Source of the DNA: Acanthacorydalis orientalis
Lineage: Eukaryota > Arthropoda > Insecta > Megaloptera > Corydalidae
Assembly (NCBI GenBank): GCA_034766995.1
Contig: CM068313.1
Span: 14,952,512-15,016,511, forward strand
DNA length: 64,000 nt
Reading direction: 5' to 3'
A program made the translations under genes and the position numbers. Under the pieces are notes generated by a model. That model was given only the letters and a program-made list of their open reading frames with translations. It searched no databases and was not told the DNA's origin. Shown in pieces: positions 51,840 to 63,981 of this stretch. The first letter of the stretch is position 1. The number at the start of each line of letters is the position of its first letter.

Positions 51840-52257
51840 GTATTTATGGGTTTACGGCCAGCTTTAATCGATCGAAGAGGAACAATTCTTCTTCATGGCA
51901 ATGCCAGACCACTCGTCTCACAAACGACCTTAAAAAAATTAAATGAACTGGGTTATGAAACCTTACCTCACTCCCCTTATTCTCCGGACCTGTTCTTGAC
52001 AGATTATCATTTTTTTAAACATTTGAGAGAATGTTTTCAAAGATCAAACATCAGCTCAAAACACTTTCAACGAATTCGTTGATCCCAGGACTCCAGAATT
52101 CTATCCGGTATGTATAAACAAACTTGTCTTCCTGTTGGGACAGATGTGTGTAGGCGAACAGTCTTTGTTTTGATTAATAAATATAATTTTTAACTGATAT
52201 ATGCGTCTTTATACTCGATACGTAAAAACCGAAATTGTTTTTGCACCAACCTAATAC
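51840..52257 (+). mobile_element. Mariner 3' half, Hsmar1-like end
   Basis: A frame carries TILLHGNARPLVSQTTLKKL, NELGYETLPHSPYSPDLFLT and DYHFFKHLRECF, the second and third catalytic regions of a mariner transposase. The second Asp is replaced (HGN for HDN). It ends in AAAACCGAAATTGTTTTTGC and ACCAACCTAATA. This end resembles the TTAGGTTGGTGCAAAA ends of cecropia-group mariners (human Hsmar1 is one) and shares TTAGGTTGGT with family A. No left end was recognised. Confidence 0.75.
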
Positions 52258-52766
52258 AAATATGTTTACATCATTTATAACGAGTCTGTTTTTTTATCGC
52301 CGCGTTCTCAATACGAGCGTTATCAAAAAATAATAACGAAATTAATACTTTATGCCGAAACTCTGGCAATTTTCGAGAAATACTTTTTTTTTGTATAAAA
52401 TATTATATGGTACGAAAACTAAATAATGAAATGAAATTTAATAATCCATAGCTTCATATATATATATATAAAATAAAATATGTTCATTGTTGAATGTTTC
52501 TTAGGTACAGTAAAATGAATGATATATACGAAAACATAAAATAAGATGATATCACGATAACATAACGTGCCAGCAGCATCAAATATGGATAAAAACACAA
52601 ACGAACAACGTAATAATATATGGCTGCCGTCTCTAATGCTTACATATCAGTTAATATGACTGAAAAATAATAACGAAAATGTACCGTGATCATAGTATAC
52701 GTCGTTCGTGACATTTTTGCTGTAGGTATATTACGACTGTCATCATATTTATGTCATTGGCGTTGT

Positions 52767-52769
<3 letters not shown>

Positions 52770-52836
<67 letters not shown>
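52770..52836. repeat. (TA)n microsatellite, longest pure run in the window
   Basis: About 66 bp of uninterrupted TA. A second tract follows at 52884-52906 and a CA-to-TA compound tract at 53100-53175. Confidence 0.98.
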
Positions 52837-52840
<4 letters not shown>

Positions 52841-53095
52841 CAGACACATACACACGTAGTTTTATGAGGTATGAATTTACATGCATATATATATATATAT
52901 ATATATACATACATATATATGAAAATAATGTATATACATCAAGCATTTTTTTTGACGTGAGAAAAAAATACAAACATGAACAACAATGCGTTGACAGTTA
53001 ATTTTTACGATAGAGTTGTAGGTTTTAACGATACATTTTTCATTTGATGAACGTAGATATAAAGAAGATAAATAATTTCATATGCATACATACAT

Positions 53096-53104
53096 ACATA
53101 CACG

Positions 53105-53183
<79 letters not shown>

Positions 53184-53190
53184 ATATATG
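53096..53190. repeat. Compound (CA)n-(TA)n microsatellite
   Basis: CATACATACATACACGCACACAC runs into a 45-bp TA block ending in GTATATATG. Confidence 0.96.
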
Positions 53191-54189
53191 TCATTCCGTT
53201 AATCAGAAAATATATAACTCGACGAACTCAATTTTTCATTAGAATAGATTACTGCTTCACATTATTTTAGTTATTTAAAATTGTATTTTTTCTGTGTATT
53301 TTTTTATCAACATAGTTGTATATTCATTTGGTTCGTAAGTAATGAAATGATTTGAAAAAAATTAGTAATTTATAAAACTTGCGTATTTCATCTTTTATAT
53401 GCTTATATTTTAAATTTTCAATTGAGACACTTTATCATCGAGGATGACTTAAAAAGCATATTTCTGTGAAAACTCTCTAATTTAAAAAAAATACTCATAA
53501 CTTATACTCATAATATTTTATAAACTTAATAAATATAAGACGTTATAAAAAGTATTTTTATTTAAACAAGTTGTAAATTTCTAAGCTTTGTATATATATT
53601 TTTTAAAAAAAAAACATCTATAGAATCATAATACACGTGTAGATCTGACATTGGTATTAAAATCACTTTCATAAAATATTTTTTTTAACCCACATACCAC
53701 ATAAAATGTTTTTCTATATCCAGATTTTTCTGTAGTTTATTGCTCTAAGAAGATGAAATTGCCATTAAAATGTGTTTAAAAAACAATTAAAATGATCAAT
53801 AATACTTTATTGAACATTTTTGATCATAAATTTTTTTTTAGTTTATGAGATGTAAATTGATTCATTTGTGAAACAAGTATGGAAATAATGGTAAATATTT
53901 TTTTATAATTACCGAATTATTGAATAAGAGCCTTTAGAACTGGTTGAAAAACAAATTGTTATTAATAATAAGATTAATTGTTTATAGGGAAAACTATACG
54001 TGTATTTATCAGACTAAGATTTATTTATTTCAAAATCATCATTTTTTCGCTCTTAGAATCATGTCTTTCAGATGTCTTTATTTAAATAGAAAATTGAAAA
54101 AAAATGTATACTTGCATATTAAAAACCATCAATACTTTTATTTTCACGATTGTATTACGATTTCGATAAATCAATGGTTAATTTTAATA

Positions 54190-54763
54190 TTAGGTTAATA
54201 GAAAAATATTTGCAGTATACGATCTTCAAATTCAGTTCAATTTTTCTTCAGTTCTTTTTCCTAGCTGTTTTAAGTGGCACAGAACTGTTGGATGATTAAC
54301 GCCTATTTTTTGTGCAAGCTCTCGAATTGTGTGTTGTTCTGATTCAACTAACGCCTTAAGTTGGTCATTATGAACAGAAGAAGGACCCCTTCGATCTTCT
54401 TTATCTTCAAGGATCTCGTCCCCAGCACGAAATTTTTGAAACCACCGTTATACCGTACATTCCTTAACAGTATCCACACCAAAAGAATCGTTTAGTTTAC
54501 GAACAGCTTCTGGCGCTTTACCACCCATTTCGAAATCTTACAAAAAATTGCTCTTATTTGCTTCTTTTCCATCTTTAATTCAATAGCCTAATTTGAAGCC
54601 AAATTAATATTCAAACCAAAATCGATGTTACCAAAATAAAGACCGAAAATGCACTTTAAAATTACAGTAACATCAACACGATGAAATGATACTTTCATTG
54701 AAAAAAAACAAGGTTAGAATTCAGTAAACAAAAACAGCAATTATTTTCCTACCAATCTAATAC
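54190..54763 (-). mobile_element. Mariner deletion derivative, family A copy 7 (inverted)
   Basis: The ends are TTAGGTTAATAGAAAAATAT on the left and TTTTCCTACCAATCTAATA on the right. The minus strand contains the N-terminal transposase, interrupted by a stop and short frameshifts. Length and junction match the other family A copies. Confidence 0.86.
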
Positions 54764-54873
54764 ATTAAAATGTTTGGTTTACATGGTAACTAATTATCTA
54801 TACAAAAACAATAACAGATTTATTTTTCCAAATGAAGTGGATTTTTCATATACATTTATTACTTTGAATAAAC

Positions 54874-54924
<51 letters not shown>

Positions 54925-55451
54925 TACATATTTATCATTCTTAGAGTTTTTCTACAATGTGGTATTATAATCGATGTTTCTAAATAACAAATAATTTTCA
55001 GTTTTAATTTTGTTTTCTTGAGTTATATTAAAAACAGTATAATATTAAGAATATTATATACATTTGAAATTATATATATATATATATATATGCGTATGAG
55101 AATATGTCGTAAATATGTACTGGCTTTATTTAAACTTTGTGAGCACATAAATTAGTTGAGTAATTATCGAACTAACTACTCCATACAAAACCATCTATTT
55201 AGTATCTATTCATAGATAAGTAACTGCAGAGAATATCTGAATCAATAGAAATAATTTAATACTATAACAAAGTGCCTCTCATCCACATCTGAAAGTTTTA
55301 ATGACTTTCACAAAATAAGCATTATACACATCCGCAGAAAATCGTGCCGAGATTCGTCAAAGTTGAAAGTATCGCGCTAAAAATACTATAATCTGACGTA
55401 GAGTTCAAACTTTTGATAAATAAAAATACTTTAAATTTTTCATACACCTCC

Positions 55452-55494
<43 letters not shown>

Positions 55495-56000
55495 ATATGT
55501 GTGTGTGTATATATATATATATAAGTTCAGTAATACTTGTCGCCTTTTCGTATTATATGCCGTTTTAATGATATTAGAAAACTTTTCTCATTTCTCATAT
55601 CCTGTTATTCGAATGATACACAAAAAAATGTTAAAAAGAAATAATAAAAAAATGTACACGCTAGAATGCGTTCAAAAATATAATCTATTCTTTTTTGTCG
55701 AATATAAACTAGTTTTATTTACAAAAAACATTTTAATTAAAACTCGAGCGAAATGTTTTTGATATTCTGATCTACTTTTCACTATTTTTAATGACTTTTT
55801 CGGAAATATATTTTGAGATCTTTTAATATATATATTCATTCATACTCATCGAACTTAAATAATCGATTGAATTCTAGCATTTTCTCATTATATTATGATT
55901 TGTAAATTTTTTACATATCTAAATTATAACTGGATATCGATTGAAAATTGATAATTTGATATTAATTCATTTCCATTAGAAGCGTGTCTCTACTTTTACC

Positions 56001-56578
56001 ATTAGGTTCGTAGGAAAATAATTGCGGTTTTTGTTTTCTGAATCCTATCATTAATTTTTTCAATGACAGTGTCGTTTCATCGTGTTCATATTAATATCAT
56101 TTTAGAGTGCATTTTTTGGTCCGTATTTTGGTAACATAGACTGATTTTATTATTCATTTTGATTCAAATTGGGCTACTGAATTAAAGATGGAAAAGAAGT
56201 AAATAAGAGTAATTTTTGCATGAGTTCAAAACGGATGGTAAAGCAGTAGAAAGTGCTCGTAAACTAAACGGTACTTTTGGTGTGAGTACTGTTGAGAAAC
56301 GTACGGTGCAATGGTGCATTTTAAAAATTTCGTACTGGGGACGAAAACCTTGAAAATGCAGAAGATCGCAGGCATAGAAAAAAGATTATCGCGGGTATCC
56401 TTGTTCAGTTCATAAGAACCAACTGAAGGTGTTAATTGAATTAAAACCATACACATAAATTCGATAGCTTGAACAAAAGTTAGAGATTAGTCATCTAACA
56501 TTTCTGGACCACATAATTTAAAAAATGTATATGAATTTGAAATTAATAAGCCGAAATTATTTTCCTACCAACTTAATT
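56001..56578 (+). mobile_element. Mariner deletion derivative, family A copy 8
   Basis: The ends are TTAGGTTCGTAGGAAAATAA and TTTTCCTACCAACTTAAT. The transposase start (MEKK, near 56188) is followed by a stop, then recognisable FKTDGKAVESARKLNGTFGV in broken frames. A short insertion near 56375 interrupts the acidic loop region. Confidence 0.86.
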
Positions 56579-57379
56579 CTGATCAAATTATAATAAAGTA
56601 TATATGTTTTTATTGATTTTGTAATTAGAATTTTATAATATTAAATTAACACATTTGGTTTCAAACCGGTGATAATCATGCTTTTATTATTATTAATAAT
56701 AACATCGATGTTTGTTATATTAATAATTTTTTTTATTAAAAGTACAGTAAATATAGAATATTATTTTATAGTGTTATGCTATTTACACTGAAAAACCGGA
56801 TAAAAAACGAAAATATGGAATGAAAACAAATGAATGTCGCTAGCATTCTTTTATTTTCCTGTTCGTTTGTCAATATGGAATAAATATTACTTCAGAATTA
56901 AAATTTTCACCTAATTTAGCGTCTGTTGAGTTTTTTATTCACAAAACATAAAATGCCGATGAAAGAAAATCGACGCTGCCGATGACGTCATGCCGATAGT
57001 AAAACAAGAGATCTTGGGGGGACATCAAGGGAAAGGATATCCCCTTGGGATAGAGGCTGGGGTCACTGTTTGAAAGGGATAACAACAACAATCAAGCTAA
57101 CACTAATGGACGCAAAAGGCTGTTGTCCTGTACCCCCAGGTACGGCCAGCAACATCACGATTAACAAACGTAAGACGACCAAATACTCATATATGTAAAA
57201 AAAATTCGAAAGAATCGATTTGACAGCAAAGATGTGATAAAGGAAACATTCGGAAAGCTCGAACTGTGCTTCTGGAAACAATTATAACGAATATTTCCAA
57301 AAGTAAAAGAAGTTCACAACGGTATTTCTCGATTATTGGTGATTGTTTTAAAAGATACTGTACTGAATGAAAATATATA

Positions 57380-57735
57380 CAGTCATCACTCCTATATCGC
57401 GGTACTCTTATAACACGGTTTCTATATAATAGAACTTAATTAGCTTAAGTAGTCTCCTATAGCATGAATTTTTTTTACGGTTGAAATTAATGGGGAATTC
57501 CCCTGTTCTTTTTCATGCACGTACATCACCATTTTTCAATTTCAGTTGTCAGAAAATTCCCCTGTAAACGCAGAAACAATGCAGCATTGCTATTTTTTTA
57601 TCAAAACTAATAACATGATGCTCTGAGAATACAGTTTTTATAGAATGCAGAACGAATCAACCTGATTTATGTGTACTTACTTCTGAGTTTCATATAACGC
57701 GGTACGAATAAATAGCGTTATAAGAGGGTTGACTG
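57380..57735. mobile_element. MITE of pogo/Tigger type
   Basis: The left end CAGTCATCACTCCTATATCG and the revcomp of the right end (CAGTCAACCCTCTTATAACG) match closely. TA precedes the left end. The 356-bp interior has no coding sequence; it contains the palindrome GGGGAATTCCCC near 57491. The CAGT...TATA-CGCGG style of end is seen in pogo/Tigger elements; that family assignment is inference. Confidence 0.6.
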
Positions 57736-57764
57736 TTTCAAATTTCAGTGTATTGTTTAGGCTG

Positions 57765-57769
<5 letters not shown>

Positions 57770-57818
<49 letters not shown>
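57770..57818. repeat. (TA)n microsatellite beside mariner element E
   Basis: Pure TA run ending three bases before the left end of mariner element E, as expected if mariner chose a TA target inside an existing tract. Confidence 0.97.
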
Positions 57819-57820
<2 letters not shown>

Positions 57821-57822
<2 letters not shown>

Positions 57823-58740
57823 GAGATCAGACAATTAAGTAATGCGACCGATTTTTTTTCTCGGCCTGTGGTAACACTGCGAATCTGTAACTCCGCCACC
57901 GTAATAGCAGATCCCTACTCTCTCGATTGAGACCTTGACCACCCTCGTACGATCATTTCTTCGCCAGCTGTTTAGTGTTTTGTAACAACGCGCGAGTAGT
58001 GCATGTCACGAAAATGGAATAGAGAAATTTAGAGCAACGGTGCGCGATAAGGTTTTGTGCAAAACGGCGAAACCGCGACAGAAACTTATGAAAAAGTGCT
58101 TAAAGTGTATGGTAGTGATGCCCTGAGTCGTAGTCAGGTGCTTCGGTGGCATGCCGATTTTAAAAAAAGGCCGTGAGAGCGTCAAAGGCGTCCAAAGTGA
58201 AAACCATGTTGATTTGCTTCTTCGACAGCAAAGGGGTGGTTCACAAAGAGTTCGTACCACCTGGACAAACCGTAAATCAAGTATTCTACCGCAATGTGCT
58301 CGAAAAATTACGAAAAAGAGTGCTCAGAGTGCGTCCAGAGATCGCGAAGACTTGGGTTCTGCATCACGACAATGCTCCCTGTCACAGTGCGTTCAGTGTC
58401 TCTCAGTTTTTGGCGTCTAAAGGCATCGCAACGTTACCACAGCCGCCTTATTCACCGGACATGTCACCCTGCGACTTTTTCCTATTCTCCCATATGAAAA
58501 AATTCGTCAAAGGTCGACATTTTGACTCCGTTGAAGATATCCAAGAATCTGTGACGAGGGTACTCGGAGAGGTCCCACAAGAAGTGTTCCAGAATTGTTA
58601 CGAAAACTGGAAAACTCGCTGGAATAAGTGTATAGATGCGGGAGGGGACTACTTTGAAGGGGATCGCAGCGATGTACCTTAATTTTTAAATATACTCGAT
58701 TTTTGAATTTTGTCGCATTACTTAATTGTCTGACCTCGTA
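57821..58740 (+). mobile_element. Mariner element E, internally deleted, with near-identical ends
   Basis: The left end ACGAGATCAGACAATTAAGT (continuing AATGCGAC) and the inverted right end differ at about one of 28 positions. The right end is followed by TA. Between them are the N-terminal domain in a broken frame and a long intact C-terminal frame. Near-identical ends and an open frame suggest this is the youngest mariner copy here. Confidence 0.85.
58173..58682 (+). pseudogene. Mariner (DD34D) transposase, catalytic C-terminal part, open frame
   Basis: The frame is open for about 165 codons to a TAA at 58680; the first ATG inside is at 58206. It encodes SKGVVHKEFVPPGQTVNQVF, VLHHDNAPCHSAFSVSQFLA and PPYSPDMSPCDFFLF, ending WNKCIDAGGDYFEGD. 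The Asp of HHDN and the Asp of PCDFF are separated by 34 residues, the DD34D pattern. Just upstream, another frame carries TATETYEKVLKVYGSDALSR and WHADFKKGRESVK, the DNA-binding part. The segment with the first catalytic Asp is deleted, so the copy is inactive. Confidence 0.85.
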
Positions 58741-58879
58741 TATATTGTAATAATATTAAAAAGGAATTTTAAGTGTCTGTCTCGAGATGATTGTAAGATT
58801 TCATAAAATATATATATTATCTACCTTACAAACAAACACTATCAAAGACTAAAAATGTCGAAAAAATCGAAACACACCA

Positions 58880-59700
58880 TCTCATCTACATGTTTTATTT
58901 ATGTACCGTTCTCGAACTACTTTCCTTGCCATTAAAGCCGAACGTCGCACGCATTGAATCTCGCATTTCGACTACTCGTCGCGATAAGAAACAAAGACAA
59001 ACGTCAAACATCATCATTAGTAAGCGATTTCTACGTCAATTGTTGAAACTATCGAAGTGGTATTATGAGGAAAAACGGGCCAGAGCTTCGATTCTGCGAA
59101 CATTAAAGACGTCATTACGAATCCGATTTGTGATCGTCGATTGGGTTTTGCGAGCGTCGGAGGATTTGGCCGCTGCACAAAATCGTTAAGCACAGTGTAA
59201 TTACGTCACCTTGTGTCGCCGGCAACCGTTTTAATGATTGATGAAACGCGCGGGTATATTAAATTGATGTTCGATTGTTCGACTGTCGAATCTGACTTGA
59301 GATATTAAATTTTATACGTATAATTATTGCACGGCACGTTTATGAAGTCGTTAACGCAATAAAATCCGATTAGTCGACGGTATTGGACAAAGGTATTATT
59401 GACATAAAAGGTTCGCGATAGATTCGTCCCGGCTGAAATGATTAAACGGAGGATAAACTGGCCATGTTCATAATACTCACTGATATCTATTAATGAAAGG
59501 TTATAGATTGGTATACATTAAATCTTGCTTGGGTCGCATTCGTGGTAATGTTTTCGAATCGTTTCGTAGGACCGTAACGTACCGTGCGGTCTGTAGAGAA
59601 ATTTCAGAATTACTACCTCTCATAACTCATTAGTTTCAGTTTCAGGTCACGCTAAACTTACTTAATCATTTTTACATTTGTAAATTTTTCGACGTGGTTT
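58880..59700. promoter_or_regulatory. GC-richer island, candidate regulatory or untranslated exon region
   Basis: About 800 bp with elevated G+C and many CpG (GCCGAACGTCGCACGCATTG, GTCGCCGGCAACCG, GAAACGCGCGGG). A 99-codon plus-strand frame (58890-59189) is basic and resembles no known protein. On the minus strand, CTCTACAG near 59597 and GTGAGT near 59481 could border a 110-120 nt non-coding exon. It is far upstream of Fstl5. Confidence 0.25.
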
Positions 59701-59795
59701 CCTTATCAATGTCATCGAATTCGACATCGAAAAAATTGTTTCAGTGCGTGTACTTTTTTTTAATATTACAATCTCAAACACACATAAATATTACA

Positions 59796-59837
<42 letters not shown>

Positions 59838-59839
59838 TG

Positions 59840-60040
59840 TGAACTTGCACGCAATCATAATATATAGTGTGTTCTCAAACTTTTTATGAATACATTTTTC
59901 TTTTCAATGCAAAAATAATTATAGGATATTTTCTTTTGTCTACTCGTTAAAAATAATTTAATCATATAATTGACACCATATTACATACCTGTACTGTTAT
60001 TTGAAATAAATTTGTTTTTCTAAATTTGTCGTTTTTAATT

Positions 60041-60088
<48 letters not shown>

Positions 60089-60940
60089 CGTGTGTGTATG
60101 TGTATGAATGTGTGTGTGAATTTGTGTGTGAATATACATATCAAAAATTAAAATCGGTTTAACTTTAACAAAATGATTTCAAAAATATTTTTCAATGTTT
60201 AGATATAAATATTAGTACAAAGAAAGTCAAAATGTATGAATTGTTCATTTTTGTATTATAAACAAATTTTATTTAGCTATACAGTAAACACTTCAAATTT
60301 AGAACAATTGAGTTCTCATCAACTCTCACTAACATAGGATTCGCAGATGAAGACAATAATTATAAGAGAAATGAAATTTTGTTCTTTTATTGATAAAAAT
60401 ATATCAAGTGAAAAAATAAAAGGATTCATACAGGATAAATATTTTAACTTGGACGTTTTAGACATTTAATTTAACTGAATCGGTCATTTCAAAAACTACA
60501 CAAGTCGCAGAATTTAAATTTTACAGGATTCAACAAAAACTGTACTATAGAAGAGTAATAAGATTTTTAAAGATTTTCTTTGTTAATCTGTTTTTTAAGA
60601 CATTTAATTTGTTAGTTGATTTATAGTTACTGTCTTATGAAACCCTAATGTATAAAACAAATCAACGTAAATTGTTTTGACTCACGTTTATGTCGTTTTT
60701 TTATGGAATAGTTTTAAATCCATAAAACAAAATTTTAAAAAAAGAATTTTTTATTATGATTTTTTATTGAAAAACATTATAGTATAGCACACAAATATGT
60801 ATATCGCTTATAATCTAATATTAAGGTGAACAATCATATTCGCCATTGGATTCTAGAGAGCTTCTTCCATTTCTTCGGTTGACCAGCTGAATATTTCATT
60901 GTAAAATGACATGTGCCCCTCGAACATACTATTTTTCACT
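59840..60940. other. Stretch without a recognised gene
   Basis: AT-rich sequence with a TA-to-TG microsatellite at 60.04-60.13 kb and nothing else identifiable. Confidence 0.5.
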
Positions 60941-60953
60941 TGTTTTAAATTGT

Positions 60954-61395
60954 CTATTTTTTACATTTTATAGAAATTTTTGATCTATATTTTTTCACAG
61001 ATGGAAATGACATCACAGCTATAGTATATTTTAGTAGCTGGAATGTGTTTTCTGATGAACCATCTATAAATTCCTCAGTTTCCACCATCCCAGCTTTTTT
61101 AGCATCGTATTGAAAGACATCGTAGAAGAAGCAAATGTTTTTATGTTCAGTCGGAACTCTTCTTCCATAAGAGTCAGTTGATAAACAATTTTTTTTTGTA
61201 AAACGGAGTTTACCATTTTCTAAGTTCAAAAATCTTCTCAGTTTGTACTTCTTTTACTGAAAATTTTATACTGGATTGAATAACCAAATTAACATATTCT
61301 TTGGCACATATATACGATCATGTTTCCGTACATTTTTTAATAACTCCAAAATCACGACCATTAATCAAAAAAGAATATCCAAGTTCGACAGCTAG
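60954..61395 (-). pseudogene. Decayed repeat-type ORF, possible transposase relative
   Basis: On the minus strand, LAVELGYSFLINGRDFGVIK is followed by one in-frame TGA and then SYICAKEYVNLVIQ and VQTEKIFEL. After a frameshift the frame 61229-60954 encodes KNCLSTDSYGRRVPTEHKNI, CFFYDVFQYDAKKAGMVETE and IDGSSENTFQLLK. The first block resembles SFLPNDRDFG-type ORFs that I recall as multi-copy, probably transposon-encoded proteins in arthropods. That link is from memory. Function unknown. Confidence 0.4.
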
Positions 61396-61726
61396 GCACA
61401 ACGTGACTAATGCAATTTTTATACTGAATATGAGACTACCTTCAAAAAGCTAATTCGACAAAAAAAATTTTGAAAAAAAATATATCATGTAGTTTTTGAA
61501 ATGACTTATCCAATTAATTATTATGGTTCAATCGCGACCAAAGAAACACAAGAACAAGTATCATCGCCGATATTTATAATTATTTAATTCTAAAAATTTT
61601 TTATATACGCAACATAATTTAATTTTAATAATGTTTATTATTTTTATATAAATATTACTTGGTTATTGTCATTAAATATACCTTCATTTTTTTAAAAAAA
61701 CATTTTTTTTAAATTAATTCGACAAT

Positions 61727-61766
<40 letters not shown>

Positions 61767-62379
61767 TAAAGACAAGTCACAAATAACAATATTAATTGAG
61801 GAGATAATTATTGATTGTCATTGAGTTTAATTTGAAAAGTTTTATCTTGAATTCCAAGAAAAATTTTCATTAAGACAGAAAAAATTTAAAAGAGAGTATT
61901 TTTCTTCTTCCAAGTTAAAAATTTATAATTAAATTTAACTTTTTGTGTGACTAATTATTTAAATTATAATTACTGAGATGTCTTTTTTACAGTCTAAGAA
62001 AATAAATTGTAGAAATAAGAAGATTTAACATATCTTACAAATTAATATTATTGAAGTAAATTTAAAAATCTTTTACAAAAGAATCTCTGTCCGTATAGAT
62101 TAGAAATATTTGTGGTATATTGAGAGTGATTAATTTGTGAAAAGGAAATTAGTCATAATACCAAAACAATAATTGCGATTTTTAAAAAATCTAAATGAGA
62201 TGCTAATATACTGAATTGTTAACCAATATGTTAAAAATTTGAATAATGTTTCATTATATTGAACACCATACTGAATCAGTTTAATATCTTCCGGGGAATA
62301 TTTTTAATCGTGTTTCGTATTTCGAAAATTATTATCCATATGTTGCTTCTGTTAATAATGAAACCAGTCTGACCCAACC

Positions 62380-62570
62380 AAACTATTAATACAATAGGGG
62401 ACCACCGACTCTATTATCATAAACAAAGTACAAATAAAGAATTCCCACTGGTGGGCCTACGGCTTTAGAAGTAAATACGTATATGATTCACCAGTGGTCA
62501 CACGAACATATACATAAATGTAGGACAGAAGTGGTTCACTGGTCGTCATGTGAGGCTCAACGAGTAAGAT
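62380..62570. repeat. Cluster of three CACTGGT motifs about 45 bp apart
   Basis: CCACTGGTGG (62445-62454), ACCAGTGGT (62490-62498, opposite strand) and CACTGGT (62537-62543) recur at near-equal spacing in a block of mixed composition. The first is a perfect 10-bp palindrome. Nature unknown; possibly a transposon-end cluster or transcription-factor site array. Confidence 0.35.
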
Positions 62571-62681
62571 TTTATATTTTATAATATAATATTATTTTTA
62601 AAAGTGTTTTAAATTTAATGCTAGTTAAAAATCGTAATAACTGAGAATTATCATTTATTTTGACAGTTTAGATTGAAAATG

Positions 62682-62682
<1 letters not shown>

Positions 62683-62743
<61 letters not shown>
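62683..62743. repeat. Compound (TA)n-(GA)n microsatellite
   Basis: TA run switching to GAGAGA near 62721. The opposite order, TC then TA, lies at 62935-62966, so the pair could form a long imperfect inverted repeat around 62.8 kb. Confidence 0.95.
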
Positions 62744-62744
<1 letters not shown>

Positions 62745-62936
62745 AGGCGATTCAACTCAGGCTTCCATACAAAAATTATAAAAAAAATGTTATCTCCCAT
62801 TCAATATTTTAGTTTAATTGTATTTTAGCATTGAACTAAAATAATAAATAAAAAATAATATTACTTTTCTTAACCACTGCACCCCCTTTTGATAATTCCA
62901 TGTGCCTAAATTGAATCGCTCTTTCCCTCTTTCTCA

Positions 62937-62968
<32 letters not shown>

Positions 62969-63941
62969 GCGATTAAATAATAATTTTTTATTCGTATTTG
63001 ATGATTACTATAAATTATTTCTACTTCAAAGATGTTTTGACTCATTTTTATAAATATGAGTGATCAGTGATGATTAAATGATTTTTTTTTTAAAAAAAAA
63101 AACATTAAAAAACCAAAATATCTTTAGATTCGATTTTGAAATGAAATGTTTCAAAATATAAAAAAATAAAATTATAAATCTCTGAATATTAAAGATATTA
63201 AAATATAATTAAAAATGGACTGTTTATATGTAAAACTAAATTTCAAACGAATTTCTTCTTTATGATATCCTTATTTTTAAAAAATTCGAAATGTGTGATA
63301 CAATTTAGTTATACAGAATTATTAACGCGATTATAATACATCTTGTTGTATATTTTAAGTCAGTTTGTAAGGTATAGTATAGCATTGTGAAAATTACTAA
63401 ATTAAAATAACATAAATTTGATTCCTTATGGTGTGGACAGGAGTTCTTTTTTGGAAGAAATAACATAAAGAACATTATATAAAAAATCGTATTTCTTACA
63501 ATAAATATCTTTAATTGTTCATTAAAAATTAAATTATTTTTTTTATAATAATAATCCTCCTTTCACTAATTAGTTAAAACCAATGCAATAGTTATATGAA
63601 ATTTAGACAAGTTAAAAATCTGAAATTTATATATAAAACGTCTTGACACTGAGCAGTAAAAACATTTTCTTTTATGTTTAAGTTTTGCACTTTCTTTAAG
63701 TGGAGAAACATGTACAAAAGTTATAATCTAACGAAATGCATTGCATGTAAATGAAAAGTGGTATTTCATTTAAATATTTTTTACGAATAAATTTTAGACT
63801 CTTTTTTTGTTTTAATATTCAAGAACTGTACATAATTAAATAGTTAACTAGAATTAATTATTTCTGTTATAATTTCTAGCCGTAGCCCCTTTTAGGAAAT
63901 AGTACTATATAAAATCTAAAAAATATTAATTTAGTTAAATA

Positions 63942-63942
<1 letters not shown>

Positions 63943-63981
<39 letters not shown>
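63943..63981. repeat. (TA)n microsatellite at the window edge
   Basis: Pure TA run of about 38 bp close to the right edge. Confidence 0.97.

Noticed and set aside
57063..57281. 72-codon minus-strand frame with VPGGTGQQP
   Set aside because: Mixed-composition DNA without a recognisable protein motif. It may be part of an unidentified repeat but cannot be supported.
58890..59189. 99-codon plus-strand open frame in a GC-richer island
   Set aside because: The protein is highly basic, has no recognisable motif and starts inside AT-rich sequence. Open frames are expected by chance in such islands.
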